NCBI RefSeq assembly: GCF_017939705.1
Contig: NZ_JAGKSQ010000002.1
Coordinates: forward strand, 186,001-250,000
Origin: Halalkalibacter suaedae
GTDB taxonomy: Bacteria; Bacillota; Bacilli; Bacillales; Bacillaceae_D
Direction: 5' to 3'
Length of the DNA stretch: 64,000 nucleotides
The position numbers were made by a program, and so were the translations under genes. Below are positions 1-8,176 of the stretch, piece by piece. The notes beneath the pieces were generated by a model, which saw only the letters and a list, made by a program, of their open reading frames with translations, searched no databases and was not told the DNA's origin. Numbering within the stretch: the stretch's first letter is position 1; each line of letters starts with the position of its first letter.

Positions 1-116
1 TTCGCTATCTTTGTAGGAAAGATTCGAATTACTTCTAGTTTTGTCACATGCTTGATTTCGCTATTCTATTCATAGTAGTCTTTCCATAGACTGCTAAGTT
101 ATAGGAGATGAGAGCT

Positions 117-755
117 GTGAATAACAAACGATTAATTGCTATACTTGGAATAATTGTGTTAGGAGTAAGTGGATATTATATCATCGGTTCATTCGGCGAA
201 GAAGAGCTGTCATTTCAAGAGGATGTCGTCCATGCCCAAGTCAGTGAAGGTGAAGTCACAGAGCTTTCAACTGAGGAGAGTAGTGATGAAGCAAGGGTCG
301 AAGGGGTAGTAGAAGAATACCAATTAACTGATGCAGAAGCAGACATTAAGGTGGCCTATCAGGTCGGACAAGAACAAGAGGTAAAGAGGATCATTGCGAG
401 CCAACATGAATATTTAAATAATTTAGCTGGCTGGGGAAAAGTAGAATCTATCAATTTCGAACAACTTATAGATGATCGGGATTGGAACCAATTGCAGCAG
501 GATATAAAATGGTTGTATGAAGAAGGGTTTGCACCATCTGCCATTTTGAATGATATGAGTCATGCTAGCCAGTTTCACACACTTGCTCTAACAGGAGATC
601 AGATGTCAATTCGTTATCTGCATCGTATTTTTCATGATTTGGACGCTAAGATTAATCAGATCGATGTCGAACAGATTTGGAATGTGACCGATGCGTTTGG
701 GACAGAGCAAGAGCAAACTGATGTGCAGGAGTACTTAAACAGTTCAACAAATTAA
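117..755 (+). CDS. Membrane-anchored protein of unknown function
   Basis: The product is about 212 residues. One hydrophobic segment near the N-terminus (about residues 5-24, LIAILGIIVLGVSGYYIIG) is followed by an acidic, low-complexity linker and a soluble domain of about 130 residues that should lie outside the membrane. The domain has a conserved-looking NLAGWGKVESI stretch; it resembles DUF6241-type Bacillus proteins, but that is from memory and tentative. A GTG start at 117 is preferred over the ATG at 108, because the AGGAG at 103-107 then has a normal 9-base spacing. A hairpin terminator follows. No function can be assigned. Confidence 0.7.
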   Translation: MNNKRLIAILGIIVLGVSGYYIIGSFGEEELSFQEDVVHAQVSEGEVTELSTEESSDEARVEGVVEEYQLTDAEADIKVAYQVGQEQEVKRIIASQHEYLNNLAGWGKVESINFEQLIDDRDWNQLQQDIKWLYEEGFAPSAILNDMSHASQFHTLALTGDQMSIRYLHRIFHDLDAKINQIDVEQIWNVTDAFGTEQEQTDVQEYLNSSTN

Positions 756-765
756 TTTTTAGGTT

Positions 766-815
766 AGAGAGGTTGATTACAGGACTAGTTGTCCATTTGA
801 ATCAACCTCTTTCTG
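766..815 (+). terminator. Rho-independent terminator
   Basis: The arm GAGAGGTTGATT (767-778) pairs with the complementary arm near 800-811, followed by a short T-rich run. It lies just after the preceding stop codon. Confidence 0.7.
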
Positions 816-843
816 CGATTTATGGTAGAATGGATGACATTCA

Positions 844-1929
844 ATGAATAAGGGTTTGATTAAGATGAAAGTGTTAAAAAAGAGCAAATTTGTTGGTGAA
901 AGAATGATAAAGACAGCTGTGGCTGTTTTTATTACTGCACATCTATGCTATTTGTTAGAACTGCCTGTTGCTTTTGCTGTAATTATTGCGATTGTTACAA
1001 TTGAGCCTACGGCATCGGATTCAATCAAAAAAGGATTGATCAGATTTCCTGCTGCTTTAATAGGTGCGGGATTGGCGATGACATTTACTTATTTCTTTGG
1101 ACAAACACCGTTAACGTATACTCTTTCAGGATTTTTGACGTTATTTCTCTGTCATAAGCTGAAATTACAGGACGGTGCACTCATTGCAACAATTACAGCA
1201 GTAGCAATGATTCAACTCACTCAAGATCACTTCCTCCTCTCTTTTCTCGAGAGAGCTGGAACAACAACACTCGGATTACTCGTGTCCACCTTCGTGAATT
1301 TCTTTATTCTACCAGCGAAATTCTCAGGTGTTATTAGTAAACGAAATGAACAATTGTTTGAAAAGACAGCGAACCTGTTGCAAATGCGGGTTGAGGAACT
1401 AATTGTTGAACAAAAAGGACATTCAAAGCAAACAGAGAAAGCATATCGCCATATCACGGGAGAAATAGCAAAATCATTCAGACTTTGTGATTATCAAAGA
1501 GAAGAGTGGAAATACCATCGTCATTCCAGAAAAGAGTTACGTGAGTTTCTTTATGAAGTTAAGAAGTTAGAATATCTCCAACAAATTCATTATCATATTG
1601 GTCATTTAATTTCAGTGTCAATTAGAGATAAGGTCCTATCTTGTTCTGATCAAGAGCTCTTACTTTCAACGATCCAATCGACTGTTCGATTATTGAAACA
1701 CCCAACGGAAATGATTACAACAGAGCATATTGAATCGATTAGAGAGTTAGATGAACATTTTTGGAGAACGAATGAAGAAAGTGAATCATCGTTAATGCAA
1801 AAATATCATCATCACTTTTCAGTTGAAACCGTCATTTTATTTGTTGTTCTTTCTATTCACGATGTCTTAGAAGAGATTGAGCGTATTCATCAACATGGAC
1901 AAGCACATGAGGAGGAGTTAGCAAAATGA
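844..1929 (+). CDS. Aromatic acid exporter (ArAE/FUSC) family membrane protein, YgaE-like
   Basis: A 361-residue protein with an N-terminal half of about five hydrophobic segments (residues about 20-160) and a hydrophilic, helix-rich C-terminal half. This is the layout of the ArAE_1 family in Bacillus (YgaE-like), where the domain resembles half of a FUSC/aromatic-acid efflux protein. The substrate is unknown. The start is uncertain: ATG 844 has a weak ribosome site and ATG 865 is an alternative. The stop overlaps the start of the next gene (ATGA), so the two are translationally coupled. Confidence 0.75.
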   Translation: MNKGLIKMKVLKKSKFVGERMIKTAVAVFITAHLCYLLELPVAFAVIIAIVTIEPTASDSIKKGLIRFPAALIGAGLAMTFTYFFGQTPLTYTLSGFLTLFLCHKLKLQDGALIATITAVAMIQLTQDHFLLSFLERAGTTTLGLLVSTFVNFFILPAKFSGVISKRNEQLFEKTANLLQMRVEELIVEQKGHSKQTEKAYRHITGEIAKSFRLCDYQREEWKYHRHSRKELREFLYEVKKLEYLQQIHYHIGHLISVSIRDKVLSCSDQELLLSTIQSTVRLLKHPTEMITTEHIESIRELDEHFWRTNEESESSLMQKYHHHFSVETVILFVVLSIHDVLEEIERIHQHGQAHEEELAK

Positions 1930-2390
1930 TTGAAATGTATGAAGGAAACGATTTTTGGGCTTCCCCGTCCGAATATAAGCCAGGAGAACAATTAACAATT
2001 GAAAAACGAATAACGCTAGAACGTAATTTAGGAGTTAAGTTCCCAGATGAATTTATTCAGTTAATGGAAATGCAGAACGGCGGACAGCTATCCTATCGAT
2101 ATGTGCTATTTGAGGACGGAGATGCAGCAATTATTCCCTTCTTCTATGAAATGGAAGAAGACAGTGGAATAGGATTGTCACAAGTATTTGTTGAAGAATG
2201 TGGTTTGCCTGAAGGGATTATCCTTTTAACTGGTGATTTTCATACATGGGTTGCCCTAGATTACCGTGAAGATAAGCAGGTACCCGCTGTTGTCTATATT
2301 GTCCAAAGTGAAATGGATGAGAACAAGTGGGAGGAATTTCAAATGGCTTCAACCTTCAACGAGTTTTTAGGAAAGCTATTTAAAAAATAA
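1926..2390 (+). CDS. SMI1/KNR4 (SUKH-1) family protein
   Basis: A 154-residue soluble acidic protein. The segment LERNLGVKFPDEFIQLME followed by NGG is the typical N-terminal signature of the SMI1/KNR4 superfamily, and the middle holds the usual alternating beta strands. Family members often serve as immunity proteins in contact-dependent toxin systems or as general regulators, but no toxin gene lies nearby. It is coupled to the upstream ArAE gene by a 4-base overlap, so a role linked to that membrane protein is possible. Confidence 0.8.
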   Translation: MIEMYEGNDFWASPSEYKPGEQLTIEKRITLERNLGVKFPDEFIQLMEMQNGGQLSYRYVLFEDGDAAIIPFFYEMEEDSGIGLSQVFVEECGLPEGIILLTGDFHTWVALDYREDKQVPAVVYIVQSEMDENKWEEFQMASTFNEFLGKLFKK

Positions 2391-2578
2391 AAAGAATCAT
2401 CTTTTCCATTGGTGGAAAAATGATTCTTATGTTTGAAACGGTAAAGGACATCTTTCTTCGATTTAGTTTTTCTTGTACGTAAGTCGCTAAAGGCAAAGGG
2501 ACTGCGATTATGTTCGGGATTTCGTCTTCCTTCACGTTCTAGCTTTTGGCGTAGCTTCTTAGCTTTTGAATGAGCCAT
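2339..2578 (-). CDS. Small basic YqkK-like protein
   Basis: A 79-residue very basic protein (KAKKLRQKLEREGRRNPE near the N-terminus, RTRKTKSKK in the middle). It matches my memory of the conserved Bacillus YqkK family of unknown function. The ribosome site AAGGAGTGA is at good spacing. The gene is convergent with the SUKH gene and overlaps its last 52 bases, so its C-terminus is encoded across the hairpin between the two genes. Its true end therefore overlaps both the terminator and the neighbouring gene. Confidence 0.65.
   Translation of the reverse strand: MAHSKAKKLRQKLEREGRRNPEHNRSPFAFSDLRTRKTKSKKDVLYRFKHKNHFSTNGKDDSFYFLNSFPKNSLKVEAI
2394..2432. terminator. Hairpin between convergent genes
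   Basis: AAGAATCAT on the left pairs with ATGATTCTT on the right, with further partial pairing inside (TTTTCCA with TGGAAAA). It follows the SUKH stop codon directly and lies inside the 3' part of the opposing small gene. Confidence 0.6.
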
Positions 2579-2648
2579 CTATAATCACTCCTTAAATAAA
2601 GTACACTCAGTATACTATATTTGTTTGTAAAAAGGTAGGAGGGTGAAA

Positions 2649-3518
2649 GTGAAACAGGCAAAGATTACTGTAATCGGCAGTGTGAATATGGATCTTGTTA
2701 CGATCACGAAAAAGAGACCTAATCAAGGTGAAACCGTACTAGGGGAATCATTCCAGACAATCCCTGGTGGAAAGGGTGCAAATCAAGCAGTTGCAGCAGC
2801 AAGACTCGGTGCTGATGTAGCATTGATTGGACGGGTTGGAGATGATTCGTTTGGACAAAAGTTGAAAACGCATTTGCAAAGTGAAGGTGTGAGAATAAGT
2901 GAAGAAGCAACGGTCATAGGAAAAAGCACTGGTATCGCTGCGATTACGATAAGTGAGCAAAATAATAGCATCATTGTTGTACCAGGGGCAAACGGTGATC
3001 TGACCAAAGAATTTGTTGAAAGTCATGAACACAGGATCAGCACTAGTGATCTCATTGTCGTACAACTGGAAATACCACTTGAGACTGTTATTTTTGCGAT
3101 TGAACTAGCATCTAAGCATCACGTGCCAGTGATTCTAAACCCTGCTCCAGTTCAACCATTGACTAAGTCAGTGCTTGAAAAAGTTACATATCTCACGCCT
3201 AATGAGCATGAAGTAAAGGAACTAAATATAGAGGGCTTTGAACAAAAAGTCATCATTACTCAAGGGAATAAAGGTGTCATCTATTATGAAAATGGAATTG
3301 AGCAGGTAGTCCCGAGCTTCAGTGTAGATGTAATTGATACGACTGGAGCTGGAGATGCGTTTAATGCTGCATTGGCAGTCTCGTTAGCAGAAGGAAAGGA
3401 ACTCAAGGATGCACTTAGGTATGGTTGTGCTGTCGGTGCACTTGCTGTAACAAAATTAGGTGCACAAAGTGGCATGCCGACAAAAGAGGATATTGAACAT
3501 TTTTTAAAAGCAAGATAA
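2649..3518 (+). CDS. rbsK: Ribokinase (PfkB family)
   Basis: Phosphorylates D-ribose to ribose 5-phosphate in the cytoplasm. The protein is about 289 residues, normal for RbsK. It has the N-terminal signature GSVNMDLV, the substrate motif GGKGANQAVAAARLG, the NPAP and TPNEHE segments, and the C-terminal anion-hole and catalytic-base motif DTTGAGDAFNAA. A GTG start at 2649 is chosen because the strong AGGAGGG at 2636-2642 then has a spacing of 6; the in-frame GTG at 2643 would touch it. No ribose transporter or RbsR is adjacent, so the gene stands alone, perhaps for nucleoside-derived ribose. Confidence 0.93.
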   Translation: MKQAKITVIGSVNMDLVTITKKRPNQGETVLGESFQTIPGGKGANQAVAAARLGADVALIGRVGDDSFGQKLKTHLQSEGVRISEEATVIGKSTGIAAITISEQNNSIIVVPGANGDLTKEFVESHEHRISTSDLIVVQLEIPLETVIFAIELASKHHVPVILNPAPVQPLTKSVLEKVTYLTPNEHEVKELNIEGFEQKVIITQGNKGVIYYENGIEQVVPSFSVDVIDTTGAGDAFNAALAVSLAEGKELKDALRYGCAVGALAVTKLGAQSGMPTKEDIEHFLKAR

Positions 3519-3659
3519 ATTGAATCATTACAGTGTCCGATTAGTTTATTGTGTCAATATACACATTTTTTCTTCTTGGTAAAACAGGTAGACACTCCTA
3601 TAGCAGAAAATAGAAAAATAATGGTAAACTAAGTGATATCGTGAGATCTGGAGGGCAAC

Positions 3660-4940
3660 ATGAAATATACTACAATACTACTACTATTTATTTTCTGTGC
3701 TAGTTTGCTTGGTTGCCGTGAGGTAAGTCATACAGAGCCGAGTCCAGTTACATTCAAAGATAAGAATCTAGAACAATTAGTTAGAGAAACAATTGATCAA
3801 AATGAGGGGGATCTGACACAGATTGACCTTGAGCAGATTAATCAGTTGGATGCAAGCCATCGCTATATTACAAACCTAGAGGGCGTGCAATCTCTCGTTA
3901 AGCTAGAAGAATTGAAGCTAGCTGGTAATAAAATTAACGACTTAAGTCCCTTAAAAGAATTAGAGAAACTAACGACTGTTGATTTAGCAGATAATCCACT
4001 CGCTCTTGAGGCACAATCATCTGATGCAAATGTGATTGAAGAATTAATTGATCGGGGAGTTCAAGTGATTTATGATCAAAAGGAAATAGAACAGGAATTC
4101 TCTAAAGGAGTCTTTTATCAAGTCGCCAATGGAGCAAACAAAGTCTATTTATTTGGATCTATACAAGTCGGAACTAGTGATCTTCATCCGTTACATCCAA
4201 TGATCGAAGAAGCCTATGAAGAAGCAAGTCAAGTCGCTTTTGAAGTAAATGTAAATAGAAGCGATGAATTAGAGATAATGCAGGCAATGCTTGATCTCGG
4301 AGTGTATAGTGATGGAACCTCCTTAAAAGATCATATCTCAACCAACTTGTATGAAGAGCTACTAGTTTTTCTCCAACCATATGAGATAGGATCAGAGGAT
4401 ATTTCGAGATTTAAACCATGGGTTGTTGCCAATATGATCCAATCACAATTACTAGAGGAAAGAGGATTTGAGGATCAACAGAGTATAGCGAATCACTTTC
4501 TGTTAAAGGCTGAGGAAGATGGGAAAAAAGTATTGAGCCTTGAACAATTCAGCGATCATATCATGCTAAGTAACAAGCTTGAACCAACCGAACAGGAATC
4601 CTTACTTAAACAAACGTTAGAAGAAATACAGGTAGCTGATCGTGCATTTGAACAATTGATATCATATTGGAAAAATGGAGACATTGAGGCCTTAGAAGAG
4701 CTAAGAGAAGCAGATCAGTATAAGGATCTCGACATCAGTGCATATATGGCAGTTCTAACCGAGGATCGTGACGTTCACATGACAGAAAAGATTATTGAGA
4801 TTTTGGAAAGTGAAGAAGAGCAGACGACCTTTATTGTTGTTGGATCTATTCATTTAGTAGGGGACAATAGCATTGTGGATCTACTCGGAGAAAAAGGTTA
4901 TCAAGTTTTGCCTGGTCTTGTTCAAGGAACAATTGAGTAG
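3660..4940 (+). CDS. Lipoprotein with leucine-rich repeats and a TraB/GumN domain
   Basis: A 426-residue protein with a lipoprotein signal peptide (lipobox LLGC, lipidated Cys at about residue 19). Residues about 60-120 hold internalin-like leucine-rich repeats (LEGVQSLVKLEELKLAGNKI). Residues about 150-420 form a TraB/GumN domain: KVYLFGSIQVGTSDLHPLHP at its start, FEVNVN with the conserved Glu, and FIVVGSIHLVG near its end. The family is related to Tiki/TraB proteases that use two GX2H motifs; here the first reads GSIQ while the second is intact GSIH. The activity is therefore uncertain. It is likely anchored outside the cell membrane. Confidence 0.8.
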   Translation: MKYTTILLLFIFCASLLGCREVSHTEPSPVTFKDKNLEQLVRETIDQNEGDLTQIDLEQINQLDASHRYITNLEGVQSLVKLEELKLAGNKINDLSPLKELEKLTTVDLADNPLALEAQSSDANVIEELIDRGVQVIYDQKEIEQEFSKGVFYQVANGANKVYLFGSIQVGTSDLHPLHPMIEEAYEEASQVAFEVNVNRSDELEIMQAMLDLGVYSDGTSLKDHISTNLYEELLVFLQPYEIGSEDISRFKPWVVANMIQSQLLEERGFEDQQSIANHFLLKAEEDGKKVLSLEQFSDHIMLSNKLEPTEQESLLKQTLEEIQVADRAFEQLISYWKNGDIEALEELREADQYKDLDISAYMAVLTEDRDVHMTEKIIEILESEEEQTTFIVVGSIHLVGDNSIVDLLGEKGYQVLPGLVQGTIE

Positions 4941-5054
4941 TCAATAAAAAGAAAATCAGTATTGACAAGCAATGATCCAAATATGGTTAGGAGCCCACTT
5001 TAAATAACTCTCTTTTTTATCAAAGGAAGCAGCAATAGTTCAGTTCATAGCTAA

Positions 5055-5097
5055 GGCCATAAAAAAGGTAAAGGCATACCTTTTTTATGGCCTTTTT
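5055..5097. terminator. Strong hairpin between convergent genes
   Basis: A perfect 16-bp stem (5055-5070 with 5077-5092, arm GGCCATAAAAAAGGTA) has a 6-base loop and is followed by TTTTT on the + strand. It can terminate the + gene ending at 4940 and probably the opposing gene ending at 5097. Confidence 0.85.
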
Positions 5098-6068
5098 CAT
5101 GCTAGAAGCTTTTGTTTGGTTTGAATTGTCGATAGTCGTTTTGAATAAAAGCTGTGAAATAGCATTCCTAACATGACAAGGACAAGTCCAAAAGTTGCAA
5201 GTCCGTTTGGCATGGGACTTGAGAGTATGAGAATTTCACCAATAAGTACAAAGATAATTTGTGTGGATTGGGTGGCTTCAACTGAAGCTAATTTTTCTTG
5301 GTGGTGCCGGACTCTGTCGGTTGCTATGAAAAATAGGGTTGTAGCAATCACGCCAGAACAGATTGCTACAATAAGGGATTGTGTAATTTGTGTATTCGAA
5401 GGAGGTCCAATACGAATTACCCCATAAATAGCGAGAGCAAGCCAAAATGGTAGACTACATAATGTCATTCCGAGAATTCGTTGAAATGTGTCTAACCTTC
5501 CTCCACACACTTCCATCATTTTTCGATTACCTAAAGGATAGGCAAACGCTGCAACGGTAACAGGTAAAATACCTACAAGTAAATCTTGAAAAGTAAGAGT
5601 TCCAGCATGTTGTAATTGGATTAGTAAAACACCAAGAAGGATAATCAATGAGATGGATAATGAAGCAAGAGGTATTTTCTGTCTATGCTTGATTAGTCCA
5701 TGCTCAGTTACAGTTACTTGAACAAACAATGGTGCGAGTAACGTTCCCGCAACAATGGTTAATTGCCATGATCCAGCAACGAGCCAACCTGGCCCATATG
5801 CGGCTGCATATGTAATAGGAGCATAAAAAAGAACAAAACCAAAGAAACTCCATATCATCCATTGGAACGGATGGTTTTTGATTTCATGAAAAATGATTTT
5901 CATGTTTTTCCGTATGAGAACAATGAGAATAAAAAAGGGTAACATGAAGATAAAACGTAACGAAGAACTCCAAATCCAGCTACCACCGCTTAGCTCCATT
6001 GATCGATTCAATATGAACGTCACAGCAAAAAACATTGATGCTAAAATGCCGATAATTATTTCTCTCAC
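5097..6068 (-). CDS. Multidrug resistance efflux transporter (EmrE/DMT superfamily)
   Basis: A 323-residue integral membrane protein with about ten hydrophobic segments in two halves, the usual layout of long DMT-superfamily carriers. The N-terminal MREIIIGILASMFFAVTFIL and GPGWLVAGSWQLTIVAGTLL segments resemble proteins annotated as the EmrE-type multidrug efflux family (PF13536) in Bacillus. It likely exports a small compound across the cell membrane; the substrate is unknown. It stands alone, convergent with the LRR-TraB gene. Confidence 0.8.
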   Translation of the reverse strand: MREIIIGILASMFFAVTFILNRSMELSGGSWIWSSSLRFIFMLPFFILIVLIRKNMKIIFHEIKNHPFQWMIWSFFGFVLFYAPITYAAAYGPGWLVAGSWQLTIVAGTLLAPLFVQVTVTEHGLIKHRQKIPLASLSISLIILLGVLLIQLQHAGTLTFQDLLVGILPVTVAAFAYPLGNRKMMEVCGGRLDTFQRILGMTLCSLPFWLALAIYGVIRIGPPSNTQITQSLIVAICSGVIATTLFFIATDRVRHHQEKLASVEATQSTQIIFVLIGEILILSSPMPNGLATFGLVLVMLGMLFHSFYSKRLSTIQTKQKLLA

Positions 6069-6242
6069 AGCCCACGCTCCTATCCGCGAAAATCATTTAT
6101 ATTAGTTTTATGCATAATCGACTGATCTGTCAACCGAAAATTCCATTTATTTCACAAAAAAACCATTCATAGAAATTACATAGAGGAGAAAACTACAAAT
6201 TAGATAAGAAAACTTATCAATATGTCCGGAGGAGGGATTCAT

Positions 6243-6377
6243 ATGAATAAGAAACAACAAGGACCTTACGATGAGGTGGAATTTTCACAAGAGTTAGCCG
6301 ATCAAGAGGATCAGGAAGCGATGGAACGAATGGATGCAGCTGATGAGCGTGCAACAAAGGAAAATAAGAAAAAATAA
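6243..6377 (+). CDS. Small YfhD-like protein
   Basis: A 44-codon gene with a strong ribosome site (GGAGGAGGG at 6227-6235). The product is acidic and hydrophilic. The segment FSQELADQEDQEAMERMDAA resembles the C-terminal part of the conserved Bacillus YfhD family, for which no function is known. A terminator follows 16 bases after the stop. The start is unambiguous. Confidence 0.65.
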   Translation: MNKKQQGPYDEVEFSQELADQEDQEAMERMDAADERATKENKKK

Positions 6378-6393
6378 AATGAGTATCTTTTTT

Positions 6394-6433
6394 AGAGTAC
6401 CCTTGTCAATTTGACTGCTAAGGTACTCTTTTC
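6394..6433 (+). terminator. Rho-independent terminator
   Basis: AGAGTACCCT (6394-6403) pairs with AAGGTACTCT (6420-6429), followed by TTTCTT. Confidence 0.8.
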
Positions 6434-6550
6434 TTGTTAAAATTAAAAGGAAATACGATAGTGCCTTTATAAAAAGACGATTTTAAGATAAAATGGAAAA
6501 TGGTATGATATACATATTGAAAAAAATAATTAAATCTAGGGAGTGTAAAG

Positions 6551-7474
6551 ATGGAGAAGATACTTATTTTTGGTCATAAAAACCCAGACACAGACACAAT
6601 TTGCTCAGCAATTGCCTATGCTGAACTAAAGAAAGAATTGGGTATGAACGCTGAACCAGTCCGCTTAGGTTCGGTAAATGGAGAAACTGAGTTTGCATTA
6701 AAGACTTTTAATGTTGAGGCACCACGTCTAATTGGCGATGTCAGTGAAGAGGCAAAACAAGTCATTTTAGTTGACCACAATGAAAAGCAGCAAAGTGCCG
6801 ATGGCATTGATCAAGTAAGTGTAATTGAAGTCATTGATCACCATCGAATTGCTAATTTTGAAACAAGTGACCCTTTATACTATCGTGCAGAACCAGTTGG
6901 TTGTACAGCAACAATTCTAAACAAATTGTATAAAGAAAACGGGATTTCTATAAAGAAAGAAGTAGCTGGTTTGATGCTTTCTGCAATCATTTCAGATTCT
7001 CTTCTATTTAAATCGCCAACTTGTACACAACAGGATATTGATGCAGCAAATGAATTAGCGGAAATTGCTGGTGTTGATGCAAGTGTATATGGATTGGACA
7101 TGCTTAAAGCAGGAGCAGATCTTAGTGACAAATCAATTGCTGAGTTGATCACGCTCGATGCCAAGGAGTTTCAAATGGCTGATAAGAAAGTGGAAATTGC
7201 ACAAGTGAATGCAGTTGATACAAATGAGGTTCTTGCTAAGCAAGTTGAGCTAGAAGAAGCTATTTCTCAGGTAGTTAATGAAAAGCAATTAGACTTATTT
7301 TTGTTAGTTGTGACAGATATCTTAAATAACGATTCTGTAGCACTAGCGATTGGTCAAGAAAAAGCTGCAGTTGAAAAAGCCTTCGATGTAAAACTCGAAA
7401 ATAATACGGCATTATTAAAGGGTGTTGTATCACGTAAAAAGCAAGTCGTGCCTCAATTAACGAATGCATTCTAA
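6551..7474 (+). CDS. ppaC: Manganese-dependent inorganic pyrophosphatase (family II)
   Basis: Hydrolyses cytoplasmic pyrophosphate to orthophosphate and so pulls biosynthetic reactions forward. At 307 residues it has normal family II length. DHH-superfamily metal-binding motifs are in order: [10 protein letters not shown] (residues about 7-16), VDHNE (about 74-78), IDHH (about 96-99), and the C-terminal substrate-binding SRKKQVVP. The ribosome site AGGGAGTG precedes the ATG. The enzyme uses Mn2+, which fits the manganese riboswitch just downstream, although the two transcripts look separate. Confidence 0.96.
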   Translation: MEKILIFGHKNPDTDTICSAIAYAELKKELGMNAEPVRLGSVNGETEFALKTFNVEAPRLIGDVSEEAKQVILVDHNEKQQSADGIDQVSVIEVIDHHRIANFETSDPLYYRAEPVGCTATILNKLYKENGISIKKEVAGLMLSAIISDSLLFKSPTCTQQDIDAANELAEIAGVDASVYGLDMLKAGADLSDKSIAELITLDAKEFQMADKKVEIAQVNAVDTNEVLAKQVELEEAISQVVNEKQLDLFLLVVTDILNNDSVALAIGQEKAAVEKAFDVKLENNTALLKGVVSRKKQVVPQLTNAF

Positions 7475-7525
7475 AAAGTAATTGACAGAGTGAAAACAAT
7501 CGTCTATGATGAGCACAAATGAATA

Positions 7526-7684
7526 GTTCTCCTAAAGGGGAGTAGCTTTAACAATAAAGTCGTCATTACGGAGTATTATACTCTCGGCTTTATTGGCGAC
7601 GTCACGTTGTTAGCAAGACCTTTACCTAATTGTAAAGGTTTGTACATACCTAAAAACCTTTGCCGTCTTGGTAAAGGTTTTTTT
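7526..7684 (+). promoter_or_regulatory. yybP-ykoY manganese riboswitch with expression platform
   Basis: The aptamer core matches the yybP-ykoY family: CCTAAAGGGGAGTAGC at 7531-7546, GTCGTCATTACG near 7559, CTCGGCTTTATTGGCGACGT near 7581, and TAGCAAGACCTTTACC at 7611-7626. P1 can form between TAAAGG (7533-7538) and CCTTTA (7619-7624). Four related segments follow: A ACCTTTAC (7618-7625), B GTAAAGGTTT (7632-7641), C AAACCTTTGCC (7654-7664), D GGTAAAGGTTT (7670-7680). A-B plus C-D gives a terminator; Mn-stabilised P1 occupies A, freeing B to pair with C. This predicts an ON switch with Mn2+, as known for this family. It leads the Spo0E-DUF1232-TerC operon. Confidence 0.92.
7654..7684 (+). terminator. 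Riboswitch-controlled terminator
   Basis: An 11-bp stem (7654-7664 with 7670-7680, one G-U) has a 5-base loop and is followed by TTTTTTT. It lies between the manganese aptamer and the first gene of the operon. Confidence 0.88.
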
Positions 7685-7710
7685 GATGAAAAACGAAGGA
7701 AGTGTAGCAA

Positions 7711-7920
7711 ATGAAGATCGAAGAGTTATTAGAGCATATTGAACTTGAAACAAAAAACCTTTCCTTACTTGTGAAGGAAAGAGGGATAACTGATCATGCT
7801 ACAATTAATCAAAGTCAAAAATTAGACGAACTGATCCTTCTTTATCAAAAACATATGTGTGTTGTAAAAAAGGAGGGGAGAGAAGTTGAAAAAACTAAAG
7901 AGATTTGGATTTATCATTAA
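7711..7920 (+). CDS. Spo0E-like aspartyl-phosphate phosphatase
   Basis: A 69-residue protein with the helical-hairpin features and the signature SQKLDELI (residues about 33-40, the SQxLD motif) of the Spo0E family. Such phosphatases dephosphorylate Spo0A~P or related response regulators and so delay sporulation. It is the first gene behind the manganese riboswitch and its 3' end overlaps the next gene by 35 bases. The tail after the motif is longer than in minimal members. The target regulator cannot be told from sequence. Confidence 0.85.
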   Translation: MKIEELLEHIELETKNLSLLVKERGITDHATINQSQKLDELILLYQKHMCVVKKEGREVEKTKEIWIYH

Positions 7921-8161
7921 ATTTTGGAGGTTCATTCCTTTTTTCAAAGACTTTTTAGTTAGTAAAGAAGTAAAGATTAGTCAAAAAGTCTTTTGGGTAT
8001 CATTTATTGCATTATACATGATCATTCCATTTGATTTCATTCCAGATTTTTTAGCAGGGATCGGTATTGTTGACGATCTCATGATTATGAGCTTAATCAT
8101 AGGAATGTTATTGAAAAAGGCACCACCATCATTAAAAGAAAAATATAAATTACTATTATAA
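7886..8161 (+). CDS. DUF1232 (YkvA-like) membrane protein
   Basis: A 91-residue protein starting with TTG, supported by the strong site AGGAGGGG at 7871-7878. Two hydrophobic segments (residues about 33-52 and 58-78) surround the family motif YMIIPFDFIPDF, typical of DUF1232 (YkvA-like) proteins. The role is unknown. It lies between a Spo0E-like phosphatase and a TerC exporter in a manganese-riboswitch operon, so a link to metal export or membrane homeostasis is an inference from context only. Confidence 0.82.
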   Translation: MKKLKRFGFIIKFWRFIPFFKDFLVSKEVKISQKVFWVSFIALYMIIPFDFIPDFLAGIGIVDDLMIMSLIIGMLLKKAPPSLKEKYKLLL

Positions 8162-8176
8162 TAGAGGAGTAATAAC

